Shown one piece after another: positions 1-8,026 of a stretch of 58,840 nucleotides of DNA (within the stretch, counting starts at the first letter, position 1; each line of letters starts with the position of its first letter). A program made the position numbers and the translations under genes. Below the pieces are notes generated by a model. That model did not search any database and was not told the origin of the DNA. It saw only the letters and a program-made list of their open reading frames with translations. Origin of the DNA: CAZNFR01 sp964572225. Lineage in GTDB: Bacteria; Bacteroidota; Bacteroidia; Bacteroidales; GCA-2748055. The stretch spans positions 1 to 58,840 of the forward strand of contig CAZNFR010000013.1 in NCBI GenBank assembly GCA_964572225.1, read 5' to 3'.

Positions 1-424
1 TGTCTTCCAACCATGCACGGGCTGCCTGTGCCGAGGAAAAGGTCCTGTCCTTTACAACATCGTAGGCCGGGGCCATAAATGCAAGGGCTCCATTGAGGTT
101 CCTTTCGGTCAGGGCTTCAAAGGATAATTCGGCCGTATTGACATCGCCACCGGGGTAAAAGGTATAATCCAGGTTAACACCGGTGGTCAAAACCAACTCA
201 TGCGGATTTGTATACAGCTGGGCGGCCAGACTGTCGTATGCATAGCCTGGAAGCAAACCATCCACGATCAGGACTTCGGAGCTGACCGGCTTTTCCACAG
301 AAAGGAAAGGATGAAGGATTCGCAAAAAGATCAAAAACACCAGAGAGATCGTAAACAACAGCAAAATCCATCCATAAAAGGTGAGCTTTCTGCACTGCTT
401 CCGGTATGTTAATTTGAATTTCAT
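1..424 (-). CDS. YdcF/DUF218-like membrane-anchored protein of the polysaccharide locus (N-terminal part, cut by left window edge)
   Basis: The reading frame opens at the ATG whose complement lies at 422-424, 12 bases after the stop of the upstream asparagine-synthase-like gene, and stays open to the edge (about 141 codons). A basic N-terminus is followed by one hydrophobic segment (about residues 17-37), so it is probably a single-pass inner-membrane protein facing the periplasm. After the membrane segment come VLIVDGLLPGYA and, near the cut, DRTFSSAQAARAWL. These resemble the 'LVVEGWLPDYA' and 'DRTYASALAVKxWL' blocks of YdcF/ElyC-like (DUF218) proteins often found in exopolysaccharide clusters. 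The family call is from memory of motifs; the C-terminal half is not visible. It is the last gene seen of the 12567-1 operon. Confidence 0.6.
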   Translation of the reverse strand, partial: MKFKLTYRKQCRKLTFYGWILLLFTISLVFLIFLRILHPFLSVEKPVSSEVLIVDGLLPGYAYDSLAAQLYTNPHELVLTTGVNLDYTFYPGGDVNTAELSFEALTERNLNGALAFMAPAYDVVKDRTFSSAQAARAWLED

Positions 425-436
425 ATTTCAGGGAAC

Positions 437-2197
437 TTACTCTGACAAAAGCTTTTTTCTATCCTTTTTCAGAATAAACAGGTCTTCCCAGGTTACAAGA
501 ACCAGCATATTCAATAACCGGCTGTACATAACCTGCTGTTGCCAGAACCAGGGGTCGGGTTGGTCCAGGAAATTTTTCATTTCAGAAACCACCTTATCTC
601 TGTCCTTCAGCAACTCGCCCAACAGAGCAGACCGACTAAGCATCGCAAGCATTCTTTCATTTCTTTGGGGATCAGTAAAAAATACCGATAAGGGAACAAA
701 TCCGCCCTGCTTTTTCCTGCCGGCTACTGATTGAGGGACCTTATCTCGATACAGGGCTTTGTGAAGGTATTTCCCTGTGCCCCGGCCCCTGACCAGGTCA
801 CGAAGGCTACCCCGTATTCTCATTTGTCTGGGAAGGGAATTCAGGAACCGGAAAAGATCGGGTGTAAGATAAGGGAAACTCAGCCTTACTCCGAAAAGCT
901 CAGCCATTCTTGATGCTTTGAAAAGGATAACCTCAGATATGGTAACCGGGATATCCACGTATTTCCTGCGATGATTTACGGATACATTCAATGAAAATGA
1001 TCGGATAGCAGGGAAATAGGACCGGCTTTGGGTTTTTACCGAGAGATCCCTTTCAGTGAACCCCCAGTGATCCGGTTTATGGATTCCGTCTATCTTATCC
1101 ACGTAAAATCCGATTTTCTTAAAAAAAGAGGAATTAAAGCCTGAGCTTAATTTCCGTAAAATCCTTAGCAGAAACAGAATACCGGTAATCCGGAATAAAT
1201 GATTCAGCCCCAGTTCGGTTCCTCCGGTCCCAAAAAACTGGTCATTTCCATCTCCTCCCAGCACTATTCCGGGATTATCGGCAGCAACATTTCTCATCAC
1301 CGAAAAATTGATCATTAGTCCACTTTCCTGGAAAGGAACCGCAGTGGTTTTAACGATCTCCGGCAAATCATCAATTTCGTCCCCTTTAATCTCGTAGGTA
1401 TGCAATTCGGCCCCAAAATGTTCCGACATGATCTTCACCTGAGGAAGTTCACTTAGCGGGTTATCCCTGAAACTGACCGTATAGGCATTAATCTTTCCTT
1501 TATGTACATCCCTGAGTGCAGCCAGGTTCCCACCGGAGTCATATCCTCCGCTAAGCAACAGGGATATGTTTTCTCTTTGGTCCGTTCTTCTTTTTACCGC
1601 GTGAATATGGAGTTCAGAATATTGATTAATCAATTCCTTCTCATCAAAGACAAGATCCTTTTTCTCATCCAACATTTCACGAAGGGTGTCCCGAAGGCTT
1701 ATCTTTCCGGTCTTTAGATTCCTACTCAGTAATGTTCCCGGCGGTAAACGATGTAAACCTTTAATTCCGGAGCGGTGAGCCGGCAAAAATCCATACTTAA
1801 GGTAAAAGGCCAGGGCCGTGCGATCCGGAAGGGCTCTTTCCGTTAATACTTCCGGCCGGGTCGAAAACCGGTCCCGGGTATAAAAAACCTGTGGACCAGC
1901 ACCTTTGAAATCCCGGTAAATCTTGAGTTCCTCTTCGGTAACAAGGAAAAATGTAAAATCTCCATCCACCTTTTTCAGGCTTTCATCGCCTCGCTCGCTT
2001 ACCGAAACAGCCAGGACTTCCGCAGGATTTTCCAGATTCCTGTCGGGATCATCAGCAGCGTATACATTTCCGGCGAGTACGGCCAGTAAACCTGCTTTAC
2101 TGCAGCTCCGGATATTCCCGTCCTTCGCAGGAAAAATCAGGGAAAAAGGGTCTTCAAATTTCCCTTCGATCAATAAACGTTCTTTTATTTCACCCAT
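437..2197 (-). CDS. Asparagine-synthase-like amidotransferase of the polysaccharide cluster
   Basis: The protein has 586 residues in an AsnB-like layout. A class II glutamine-amidotransferase-like region (about 1-180, with VDGDFTFFLV typical of the fold) is followed by an ATP-pyrophosphatase synthetase domain with the PP-loop SGGYDS at 216-221 and a second nucleotide motif LGGDGNDQFFG near 315. The N-terminus begins MGEIKERL, so the Cys that should follow the initiator Met as glutaminase nucleophile is absent. Either free ammonia is used or the glutaminase half is structural. AsnB paralogues in O-antigen and capsule loci are thought to amidate sugar acids, which is the likely role here. Its start overlaps the end of the upstream glycosyltransferase by 8 bases, indicating translational coupling. 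Confidence 0.85.
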   Translation of the reverse strand: MGEIKERLLIEGKFEDPFSLIFPAKDGNIRSCSKAGLLAVLAGNVYAADDPDRNLENPAEVLAVSVSERGDESLKKVDGDFTFFLVTEEELKIYRDFKGAGPQVFYTRDRFSTRPEVLTERALPDRTALAFYLKYGFLPAHRSGIKGLHRLPPGTLLSRNLKTGKISLRDTLREMLDEKKDLVFDEKELINQYSELHIHAVKRRTDQRENISLLLSGGYDSGGNLAALRDVHKGKINAYTVSFRDNPLSELPQVKIMSEHFGAELHTYEIKGDEIDDLPEIVKTTAVPFQESGLMINFSVMRNVAADNPGIVLGGDGNDQFFGTGGTELGLNHLFRITGILFLLRILRKLSSGFNSSFFKKIGFYVDKIDGIHKPDHWGFTERDLSVKTQSRSYFPAIRSFSLNVSVNHRRKYVDIPVTISEVILFKASRMAELFGVRLSFPYLTPDLFRFLNSLPRQMRIRGSLRDLVRGRGTGKYLHKALYRDKVPQSVAGRKKQGGFVPLSVFFTDPQRNERMLAMLSRSALLGELLKDRDKVVSEMKNFLDQPDPWFWQQQVMYSRLLNMLVLVTWEDLFILKKDRKKLLSE

Positions 2198-3383
2198 GCT
2201 TTGTGTGTATGAATTTTTTGTTTGCCCCTTTCAGGCTGAGAATGGCCCTAAACATGAGGAAAAATCCCCGTGGCAGGCTCAGCAAGGCTTTCAGTGTCGA
2301 CAAATCATAAAATTTCCGTGGAATGGCGAAAAGCATGGCTAAGACAGTGATTAAAAGGCTGCCGGTCCAATAAGGCAGCAATATCATTGGAAATATATTT
2401 ATGGAAGGAAAAAGGAAATCAAACCAGAGAAAGAGATTGATCAGGACAAGTATCCCTGCCAGCAGAATCCTTGGGATCAGTATCATTTGGATCACCTTAT
2501 CGAAAAAGTCAGTGTTAAAACGCAATAAAAGTTCTTTCAGTCCCGAGCCAATGAATCTTCCGAAATAAACAAACTGGGCCGATAACCATCTTTTTCTCTG
2601 TCCCTGAAAAGAAGAGGAATGTTGGATTTTTTCATCCAGCACCCTGGCATCATGGTAGTAATGGATCCTGACCCTGTCACGTAATAACCTTAATTCCATT
2701 TCTTTATCAAAACCACCCACCGCTTTGATCTCTTTCATATATTGTCTGAAAAGGGGGTACCGGAAAACCATGGCCGATCCGATCAGGGCGGAAGAAAATC
2801 CCAAAGCCCGGTGTCCTTTCCGGAATATATGGTTGTTTATTTCTTCGCTAATCGCATCCAGGATGGCAAAGGAGGAGTTCAGGTTTTTAGCTACCCTGTG
2901 ACATTGTAGAACCTGGATTTTATCGTTAAAATACTGATCTACCTTTGCCAGGAATCCGGTTTCCATTACATTGTCGGCATCCAGAATTACGGCCAGATCA
3001 TAATCATCCCTAAGGATCTCCATGGCCCTGTTGAGTGCCTTGGATTTGGTGCTTTTGTCGAAACTCACCTCGATCAGTTTCAGATCCATGTTCGACAGCT
3101 TATCCAGGGTTTCCTTCTGAAAAGAGTCGGCAATTACCACCACGTCGAACAGATCTTCAGGATAGTCTTGCTGAAGGGCCTGACTGGCAACCTCTATAAT
3201 TACCGAATCTTCTTTATAACCGGGGATCAAAACAGCCATTTTTGACCATGCATCGCTTTTCATCTTTTTATCACGATAGAACAATCCTCCGATACTGAAT
3301 ACGAGGATGTACAAACTCGAAAATCCAATAAGGATCAACAGGATTAGTCCTGCAATTAACTGTAACTCTCTAATGATCTCCAT
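2190..3383 (-). CDS. Membrane-associated GT2 glycosyltransferase (processive type)
   Basis: The start is placed at the ATG at 3383 (MEIIRELQ...), which overlaps the preceding stop by 14 bases. A longer in-frame start at 3527 would run deep into the upstream gene. The 397-residue product has an N-terminal membrane segment, a GT-A core beginning MAVLIPGYKED, a DADN nucleotide-sugar/metal motif, and QGQRKRW, which matches the QxxRW acceptor motif of cellulose/hyaluronan-synthase-like GT2 enzymes. Two or three C-terminal hydrophobic segments follow. It probably adds sugars to the growing lipid-linked repeat at the inner face of the cytoplasmic membrane. Substrate cannot be read from the sequence. 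Confidence 0.85.
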   Translation of the reverse strand: MEIIRELQLIAGLILLILIGFSSLYILVFSIGGLFYRDKKMKSDAWSKMAVLIPGYKEDSVIIEVASQALQQDYPEDLFDVVVIADSFQKETLDKLSNMDLKLIEVSFDKSTKSKALNRAMEILRDDYDLAVILDADNVMETGFLAKVDQYFNDKIQVLQCHRVAKNLNSSFAILDAISEEINNHIFRKGHRALGFSSALIGSAMVFRYPLFRQYMKEIKAVGGFDKEMELRLLRDRVRIHYYHDARVLDEKIQHSSSFQGQRKRWLSAQFVYFGRFIGSGLKELLLRFNTDFFDKVIQMILIPRILLAGILVLINLFLWFDFLFPSINIFPMILLPYWTGSLLITVLAMLFAIPRKFYDLSTLKALLSLPRGFFLMFRAILSLKGANKKFIHTKHG

Positions 3384-4323
3384 AAGCTCCAAATTCTGGA
3401 TTGACAAATATTTTTTTGTCCCACAAATGACCAAAATGCCAGAAAAAACCACGAAGCACGGCCGACAGATGCTTCCATTTCCTTCCCAGAAGGTAGATAG
3501 TGGCGTTTTTGGGAATGGCAATACCAACCTGATACAGCACTGAGATCAGGTGCCGGAATCCTTTCACGTTCCTTCGGGTAAAGATGAGGCGGTTACGAGT
3601 CATGTAGTATACTTTCAGCGGACTGTCTTTGCCGGTGCTCATGGATTCCTTATGATAAACCCGGGACGTGGGTTCGTACCAGATCTCAAAGCCCTGGCGG
3701 GCGATACGCACACCCCAGTCGAGCTCCTCGTAATATAGAAAATAGATATCCGCCATCAGTCCGGTACACCCCAGGACTTCTTTTTTGACCATCATGGCAG
3801 CTCCGTGGGCAAGGTTTGTTCTGTCCGGGTTTTGAAAGGCTTCCGTATCTTTTTGACGGTATCCCACCAGGTTGTTTCGGATGGTAATAAAATTGAAGGG
3901 AGTATACCCTGCATACTGAATGGTATCCGGAGCATAGTGAAACAATATTTTAGGACTCACCATCCCAATTTTATCCGATGAGGATAACCGGTTGACCAGA
4001 GGTTCCATAAACCCGGGATCCACTTCCGTATCATTGTTAATAAATAAGAAATAATCCCCTGAAGCCTGGTTAATTCCCAAATTATTTCCACCGGCAAAGC
4101 CCAGATTTTCGCTGGAACGTATGTATTTCACTCCGGGAAAGCGTGCAGGAAGCTCATCGATAAGCCGGTCGGGTGAATCGTTATCGACCACAATAATTTC
4201 ATAGCTGGGGTAGCTGATCTTTTGCATGGATTCCAGAAAGGCAAATGTCAGCTCTGCCTGGTTATAATTGATGGTGATAACCGAGACAAAAGCTTGTTTA
4301 CTATGATTTGTAGTTTTATTCAA
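3370..4323 (-). CDS. GT2 family glycosyltransferase (rhamnosyltransferase-like)
   Basis: The 317-residue soluble GT-A protein opens with VSVITINYNQAELT and IIVVDNDSPD, followed by the metal-binding INNDTEVDPGF block. This pattern is shared by WcaA/rhamnosyltransferase-like GT2 enzymes that make O-antigen and exopolysaccharide. A C-terminal helical tail, with no clear membrane-spanning segment, would sit at the membrane. It lies 3 bases after the upstream glycosyltransferase and overlaps the next one by 14, so it is part of the same transcript. It probably transfers one sugar of the repeat unit. The donor and linkage are unknown. Confidence 0.86.
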   Translation of the reverse strand: MNKTTNHSKQAFVSVITINYNQAELTFAFLESMQKISYPSYEIIVVDNDSPDRLIDELPARFPGVKYIRSSENLGFAGGNNLGINQASGDYFLFINNDTEVDPGFMEPLVNRLSSSDKIGMVSPKILFHYAPDTIQYAGYTPFNFITIRNNLVGYRQKDTEAFQNPDRTNLAHGAAMMVKKEVLGCTGLMADIYFLYYEELDWGVRIARQGFEIWYEPTSRVYHKESMSTGKDSPLKVYYMTRNRLIFTRRNVKGFRHLISVLYQVGIAIPKNATIYLLGRKWKHLSAVLRGFFWHFGHLWDKKIFVNPEFGAYGDH

Positions 4324-4326
4324 TTG

Positions 4327-5190
4327 TCAGATCTGATTTCGGGAGCCATCAGCATAAGCTCCTTTTTTGCGGTAGAAATATTCGTGCAATCTCCGGAATT
4401 CGCGTCTGATCCTGATCCAGATCATATTTGCATAGCTGCCGTCAGACAGCAGGGTTCTGGGAGAACTCCAGCCGCGGATCCGGGAGGACTGGCTAAACCT
4501 TGCCTTTCCAAATTTCAGCAGGCTCCGGAGCATGCTGCCATCTTCTCCCCTCCATATATCGGTTCTCCATCCGACACTTTTCCCCTCCTCCGTATAGAAG
4601 GCCATACACGCACCTCCCACCGCCAGTTCGGGACGCTTAAAGGACCGTAGTCTTACGGCGAAGTCACGGAAAATTTCATAAAATGCATAATTAAACCGGG
4701 ATTTCCCTTTCTCCGGAATAAAGGAATAAGTACCATATATTACTGAGGTATTGGGCCGGTTGAGCTTTTTTACCATGGTTTCCACATGGGTCGGGGGATA
4801 GATCATATCGGCATCGGCACAAATATGATATTTACCCCGCGCTACCTCCAGTCCGCCCTGCCTTGCATGGCCGGGTCCCTGTTCTTTCTTAAAGACTCCC
4901 TTTACCCCTGTTTTCTCAATCAGCTCCCCGGTCCGGTCGGTCGAATTATTATTCACCACAATCACCTCGTAAGGCAATGTTATCTTCTGGTTCACAAGGG
5001 AAGCAACCGTTCTGAGCAGGTTCTTCTCTTCGTTATAGGCAATAACAACCACGGATGCTAACGGATTCTCATAGTTCAGTCCGGAAGCCTTATCCTGGAT
5101 CTCCTTCAGCACTGATTCCGGAATCTCATCCAGACTCTGGTACTGATAATCATATTTACGGACAAAGTCCGGCAAACGAAAAGCTATCAT
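4327..5190 (-). CDS. GT2 family glycosyltransferase
   Basis: The start is set at the ATG at 5190 because it forms an ATGA stop/start overlap with the upstream polymerase gene. An in-frame ATG at 5232 lies inside that gene. The 287-residue product has the GT-A signature ASVVVIAYNEEKNLLRT, VIVVNNNSTDRTGEL and a DADMIYPP (DxD) motif, all typical of GT2. No membrane helix is evident. It is the first of three consecutive GT2 genes and presumably extends the undecaprenyl-linked repeat. Sugar specificity is not readable. Confidence 0.86.
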   Translation of the reverse strand: MIAFRLPDFVRKYDYQYQSLDEIPESVLKEIQDKASGLNYENPLASVVVIAYNEEKNLLRTVASLVNQKITLPYEVIVVNNNSTDRTGELIEKTGVKGVFKKEQGPGHARQGGLEVARGKYHICADADMIYPPTHVETMVKKLNRPNTSVIYGTYSFIPEKGKSRFNYAFYEIFRDFAVRLRSFKRPELAVGGACMAFYTEEGKSVGWRTDIWRGEDGSMLRSLLKFGKARFSQSSRIRGWSSPRTLLSDGSYANMIWIRIRREFRRLHEYFYRKKGAYADGSRNQI

Positions 5191-6677
5191 AATCCTTTTT
5201 GTTTTAAATACGCAGGATTCATTTCCAGCCATTCCTTCTCCAGTTTGGGAGACATGAAGACGAAGGCCATACTTAGGTAGATGATGATACCTGTGGGCAT
5301 TTGCCCCAGAATACCATTCCCGTAGGAAGCGATCATCACTCCAAAGATCCCGCTGAGTAACGCACTCATAATTATTTTTAATTCAGTCACTTTCAACCGG
5401 AACATGATTAAAAATGAACCCTTAATTATTACGTAAAAGAGGATAAAAAGATGCAGCATGAGGCCAACAATGCCCTGTTCGGCCCATATCATGACATACC
5501 AGCTATCGGTGGGTGTTTCGGAAAGGAAGGTGCCCGGGGAGAAGCGCTGACCCCAGTTTCCGGACGATCCGATTCCTCCTCCAAAAGGTCTGGAGGCAAG
5601 AAAGACTTTCAGTTTTTTCTGGTTATCCAATCTTACCTGAAGGGACGGATTATCCTTGTCGAAGGCTGTGCGCATTCTGCGGATCTCATAATTCTGGTTG
5701 CCTATGGTAGTAAATTTGAAAAAACCGAAAATCAAGAGTCCCACAATTGCACCGGGGATGATAATCTTCAGGTTCTTGCTATGAATCAGGAAGAGTAAGC
5801 CTGCTCCAAAAGGAACTGCAATAGCTCCCCGGGTACCCGAAATAAACATGCCGTAAAGGGCAAGCAATCCTACTGCCGCATAAAACAGTTTACGGCGTCG
5901 GTTTTTCTCGTAAAAGGCGAGGATGCTAAAAACTATACCTGTATGCCCTTGATGGCCCCCAAACTGTCCGGCATCACTAAAGAAGGAAAATATCCTAAGT
6001 TTTCCGAACAGCAGGTGGGTAACGTAACCTCCCCCATCCAGCCAGGCCTGCTCCCAGGGATCCAGTCCGATATACAGTTGAATGATCCCTTTGGTGGTTG
6101 CCAACAGGGAAAAAACTCCCCATAAAAGCAGGAAATACCGAAGATATTTAATCTTGTCGAGCAGCATAAAAGCCAGAGGTACCAACAGCAACATATAGAG
6201 AGCCACTCCCCTCATGGCGTAGAACCATGCTACACGGCTGTGGGCTTCCGGATTAACCAATTGAAAAAGAGCATAGAGATACCAGAGAATGGCCAGGAAG
6301 GTAAGGTCATATCCTGCTTTGGACCAGTCAATCTTTTTATAAAAAAACCGGGCAAAAAGGGCCAGGTAGGTAAGGACCAGCAAAAAATCGATCGTTAACC
6401 CAAGGGGAGCCGGCAGGTAGCGGGTTATCCCAAGGGCAAAATAATTCATGATAAATACGAAAAGGAAACCATAAACCGGATTGAGAAAGATCATCCTCAG
6501 GGCCCCGAAAAGTATGGGAACCGCAATGAGTGCCAATCCGGGCATGAGCCCCTTTTTGGCAATGGCAAACGCAACCAGAGTAAAAAATAGACTCAGAAAA
6601 ATCAGGAAGGTTCCCGAATTAAAGCTCAGGAATTTCCTCCTGGCAAAAGGATTGCTATATTCTGCATTTCTGCTCAT
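5187..6677 (-). CDS. O-antigen/exopolysaccharide polymerase or ligase (Wzy/WaaL-like)
   Basis: The ATG at 6677 overlaps the flippase stop as ATGA, so it is preferred over a longer frame at 6752. The 496-residue protein is almost entirely hydrophobic, with roughly ten to twelve membrane segments and one larger loop between the later helices that contains SPGTFLSETPTDSWYVMIWAEQG. This layout and the 'DSWY..iwaEqGivGl' pattern fit the O-antigen ligase/polymerase superfamily. In a Wzx/Wzy/Wzc setting the expected role is polymerisation of flipped repeat units in the periplasm. Wzy and WaaL cannot be separated by reading alone; the neighbours favour Wzy. Confidence 0.82.
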   Translation of the reverse strand: MSRNAEYSNPFARRKFLSFNSGTFLIFLSLFFTLVAFAIAKKGLMPGLALIAVPILFGALRMIFLNPVYGFLFVFIMNYFALGITRYLPAPLGLTIDFLLVLTYLALFARFFYKKIDWSKAGYDLTFLAILWYLYALFQLVNPEAHSRVAWFYAMRGVALYMLLLVPLAFMLLDKIKYLRYFLLLWGVFSLLATTKGIIQLYIGLDPWEQAWLDGGGYVTHLLFGKLRIFSFFSDAGQFGGHQGHTGIVFSILAFYEKNRRRKLFYAAVGLLALYGMFISGTRGAIAVPFGAGLLFLIHSKNLKIIIPGAIVGLLIFGFFKFTTIGNQNYEIRRMRTAFDKDNPSLQVRLDNQKKLKVFLASRPFGGGIGSSGNWGQRFSPGTFLSETPTDSWYVMIWAEQGIVGLMLHLFILFYVIIKGSFLIMFRLKVTELKIIMSALLSGIFGVMIASYGNGILGQMPTGIIIYLSMAFVFMSPKLEKEWLEMNPAYLKQKGL

Positions 6678-8026
6678 GCCGATGAAAAGGCCGTCTTTCC
6701 TTTTTTTACCAGTTCTGTATAGAATTTTATCCCATAAGGGAAAATCTGCCATAGCCGGATTTCCAGATACCTCTTCAGATACCGGTCCCCAAAATACAAT
6801 CCGATAAGCGTAAAAAACAGAGTTACCAGCGCTACCCCGCTAAGGGACTCAAATACGAATACCATGACCAGGTCGCCTGCAATATTCAGAGCGGCCATAA
6901 CCATAACTTTATACATATTCAGCCTGGGGTAACCCAGACTATCAAGGGCCACACCGAGCATTCTGTCGAGAGGGAGCATGAGTCCGTAGATACAGAATAT
7001 GCGGAAAACCCATACCAGAAGCTCGACCGAGTCCAGGTATTCCCTTCCCCCGAGAAAAAGGACCAGCGGGCGTGCCAGAAAAAAACCACCCAGGGAAATA
7101 AGGGTAAACAAAAGGGTAAGGGCCCCGGAATAGGTATAGAACAATTCTTTCAGTTTTTCCGGATCATTTTCAAGACTTGCTTTTGACATTCTGGGAAAAG
7201 CCGTAGCGATGAAACTTCGCAGCGGGATGTTGATCATTTCGACCAGCTTAAGGGGTATTGAGTAGATCGCGACCGCTATGGTACCCATCAGTGGATTTAA
7301 TCCAATGATAAACACATCGGCGCTTTTCAGCAGGGAACTTCCTATGGTAGAGCCAATGGAAAAAACCCCGTATCCGGAGAGCTTCCTTACCGTTGCCCAC
7401 CGGGTTTTCCGGATATGCTTCAAACCATCCCTTCCGGAGACAATACTGGCTATGGAAGAAAGAAAATTCGTGATTATATTTACCATAAGCAGAGTTTCCA
7501 CTCCCAAACGCCAGAAAATAAGGTTGAAAATCAAAAACAGCACGAAACCTGCCATATTGAAGAGCCGGATAAAAAGGATCCTCCCAAATTTCTGCTCTGC
7601 CTGAAGGAATGAAATGGCGTTGTTCCAGGAGAGATTGGCCAGTGCATATAGGGGATAATACTTAAAAAAAAGAAGGTATGCTCCTGTACTCTCTCCGAAT
7701 ATAAAGAATACTGGCCATAAAAAAACCATGCAGGCCAGGACCAAAACCAGCCCCATAAAATAGCTGGTCCCCATCATATTTCCGGCGATGACTTCATTGC
7801 CCGAGGAAGAAAACCGGATAATGGCATTTCGGGTCAGGCCAAATCGAAAAAGGTCCACAAAAGTTGCAATGGTCATAAAAAGTACCCATTCTCCAAAAGC
7901 CTGTTTATCGAGGGAACGGACCAACAGAAGAAACGAAACCAATCCGAGTCCGGCGAAAATCATATTCCCGGAAAGAGAAAGGAAGTTTTTCTCCTTCATA
8001 ATTTTATGGAATACTCCCAGGTTCAT
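6674..8026 (-). CDS. Wzx-like polysaccharide flippase (MOP/PST superfamily)
   Basis: The 450-residue protein has about twelve to fourteen hydrophobic segments. Near the N-terminus is FLSLSGNMIFAGLGLVSFL, where polysaccharide-transport (PST) flippases carry their first helix. Further in, SIPLKLVEMINIPLRSF resembles the central PST pattern. It is predicted to flip undecaprenyl-diphosphate-linked repeat units across the cytoplasmic membrane. ATGA overlaps join it to the Wzc-like gene before it (8023-8026) and the polymerase after it (6674-6677), which both fixes the start and indicates coupled translation. Confidence 0.87.
   Translation of the reverse strand: MNLGVFHKIMKEKNFLSLSGNMIFAGLGLVSFLLLVRSLDKQAFGEWVLFMTIATFVDLFRFGLTRNAIIRFSSSGNEVIAGNMMGTSYFMGLVLVLACMVFLWPVFFIFGESTGAYLLFFKYYPLYALANLSWNNAISFLQAEQKFGRILFIRLFNMAGFVLFLIFNLIFWRLGVETLLMVNIITNFLSSIASIVSGRDGLKHIRKTRWATVRKLSGYGVFSIGSTIGSSLLKSADVFIIGLNPLMGTIAVAIYSIPLKLVEMINIPLRSFIATAFPRMSKASLENDPEKLKELFYTYSGALTLLFTLISLGGFFLARPLVLFLGGREYLDSVELLVWVFRIFCIYGLMLPLDRMLGVALDSLGYPRLNMYKVMVMAALNIAGDLVMVFVFESLSGVALVTLFFTLIGLYFGDRYLKRYLEIRLWQIFPYGIKFYTELVKKGKTAFSSA

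Noticed and set aside
198..395. 65-codon minus-strand frame at the left edge
   Set aside because: It is out of frame with the better candidate starting at 424, which has a membrane segment, YdcF-like motifs and a start 12 bases after the upstream stop.
3661..3682. GGGTTCGTACC, like a tRNA T-arm
   Set aside because: It is inside a well-supported glycosyltransferase gene, with no acceptor or anticodon stem around it.
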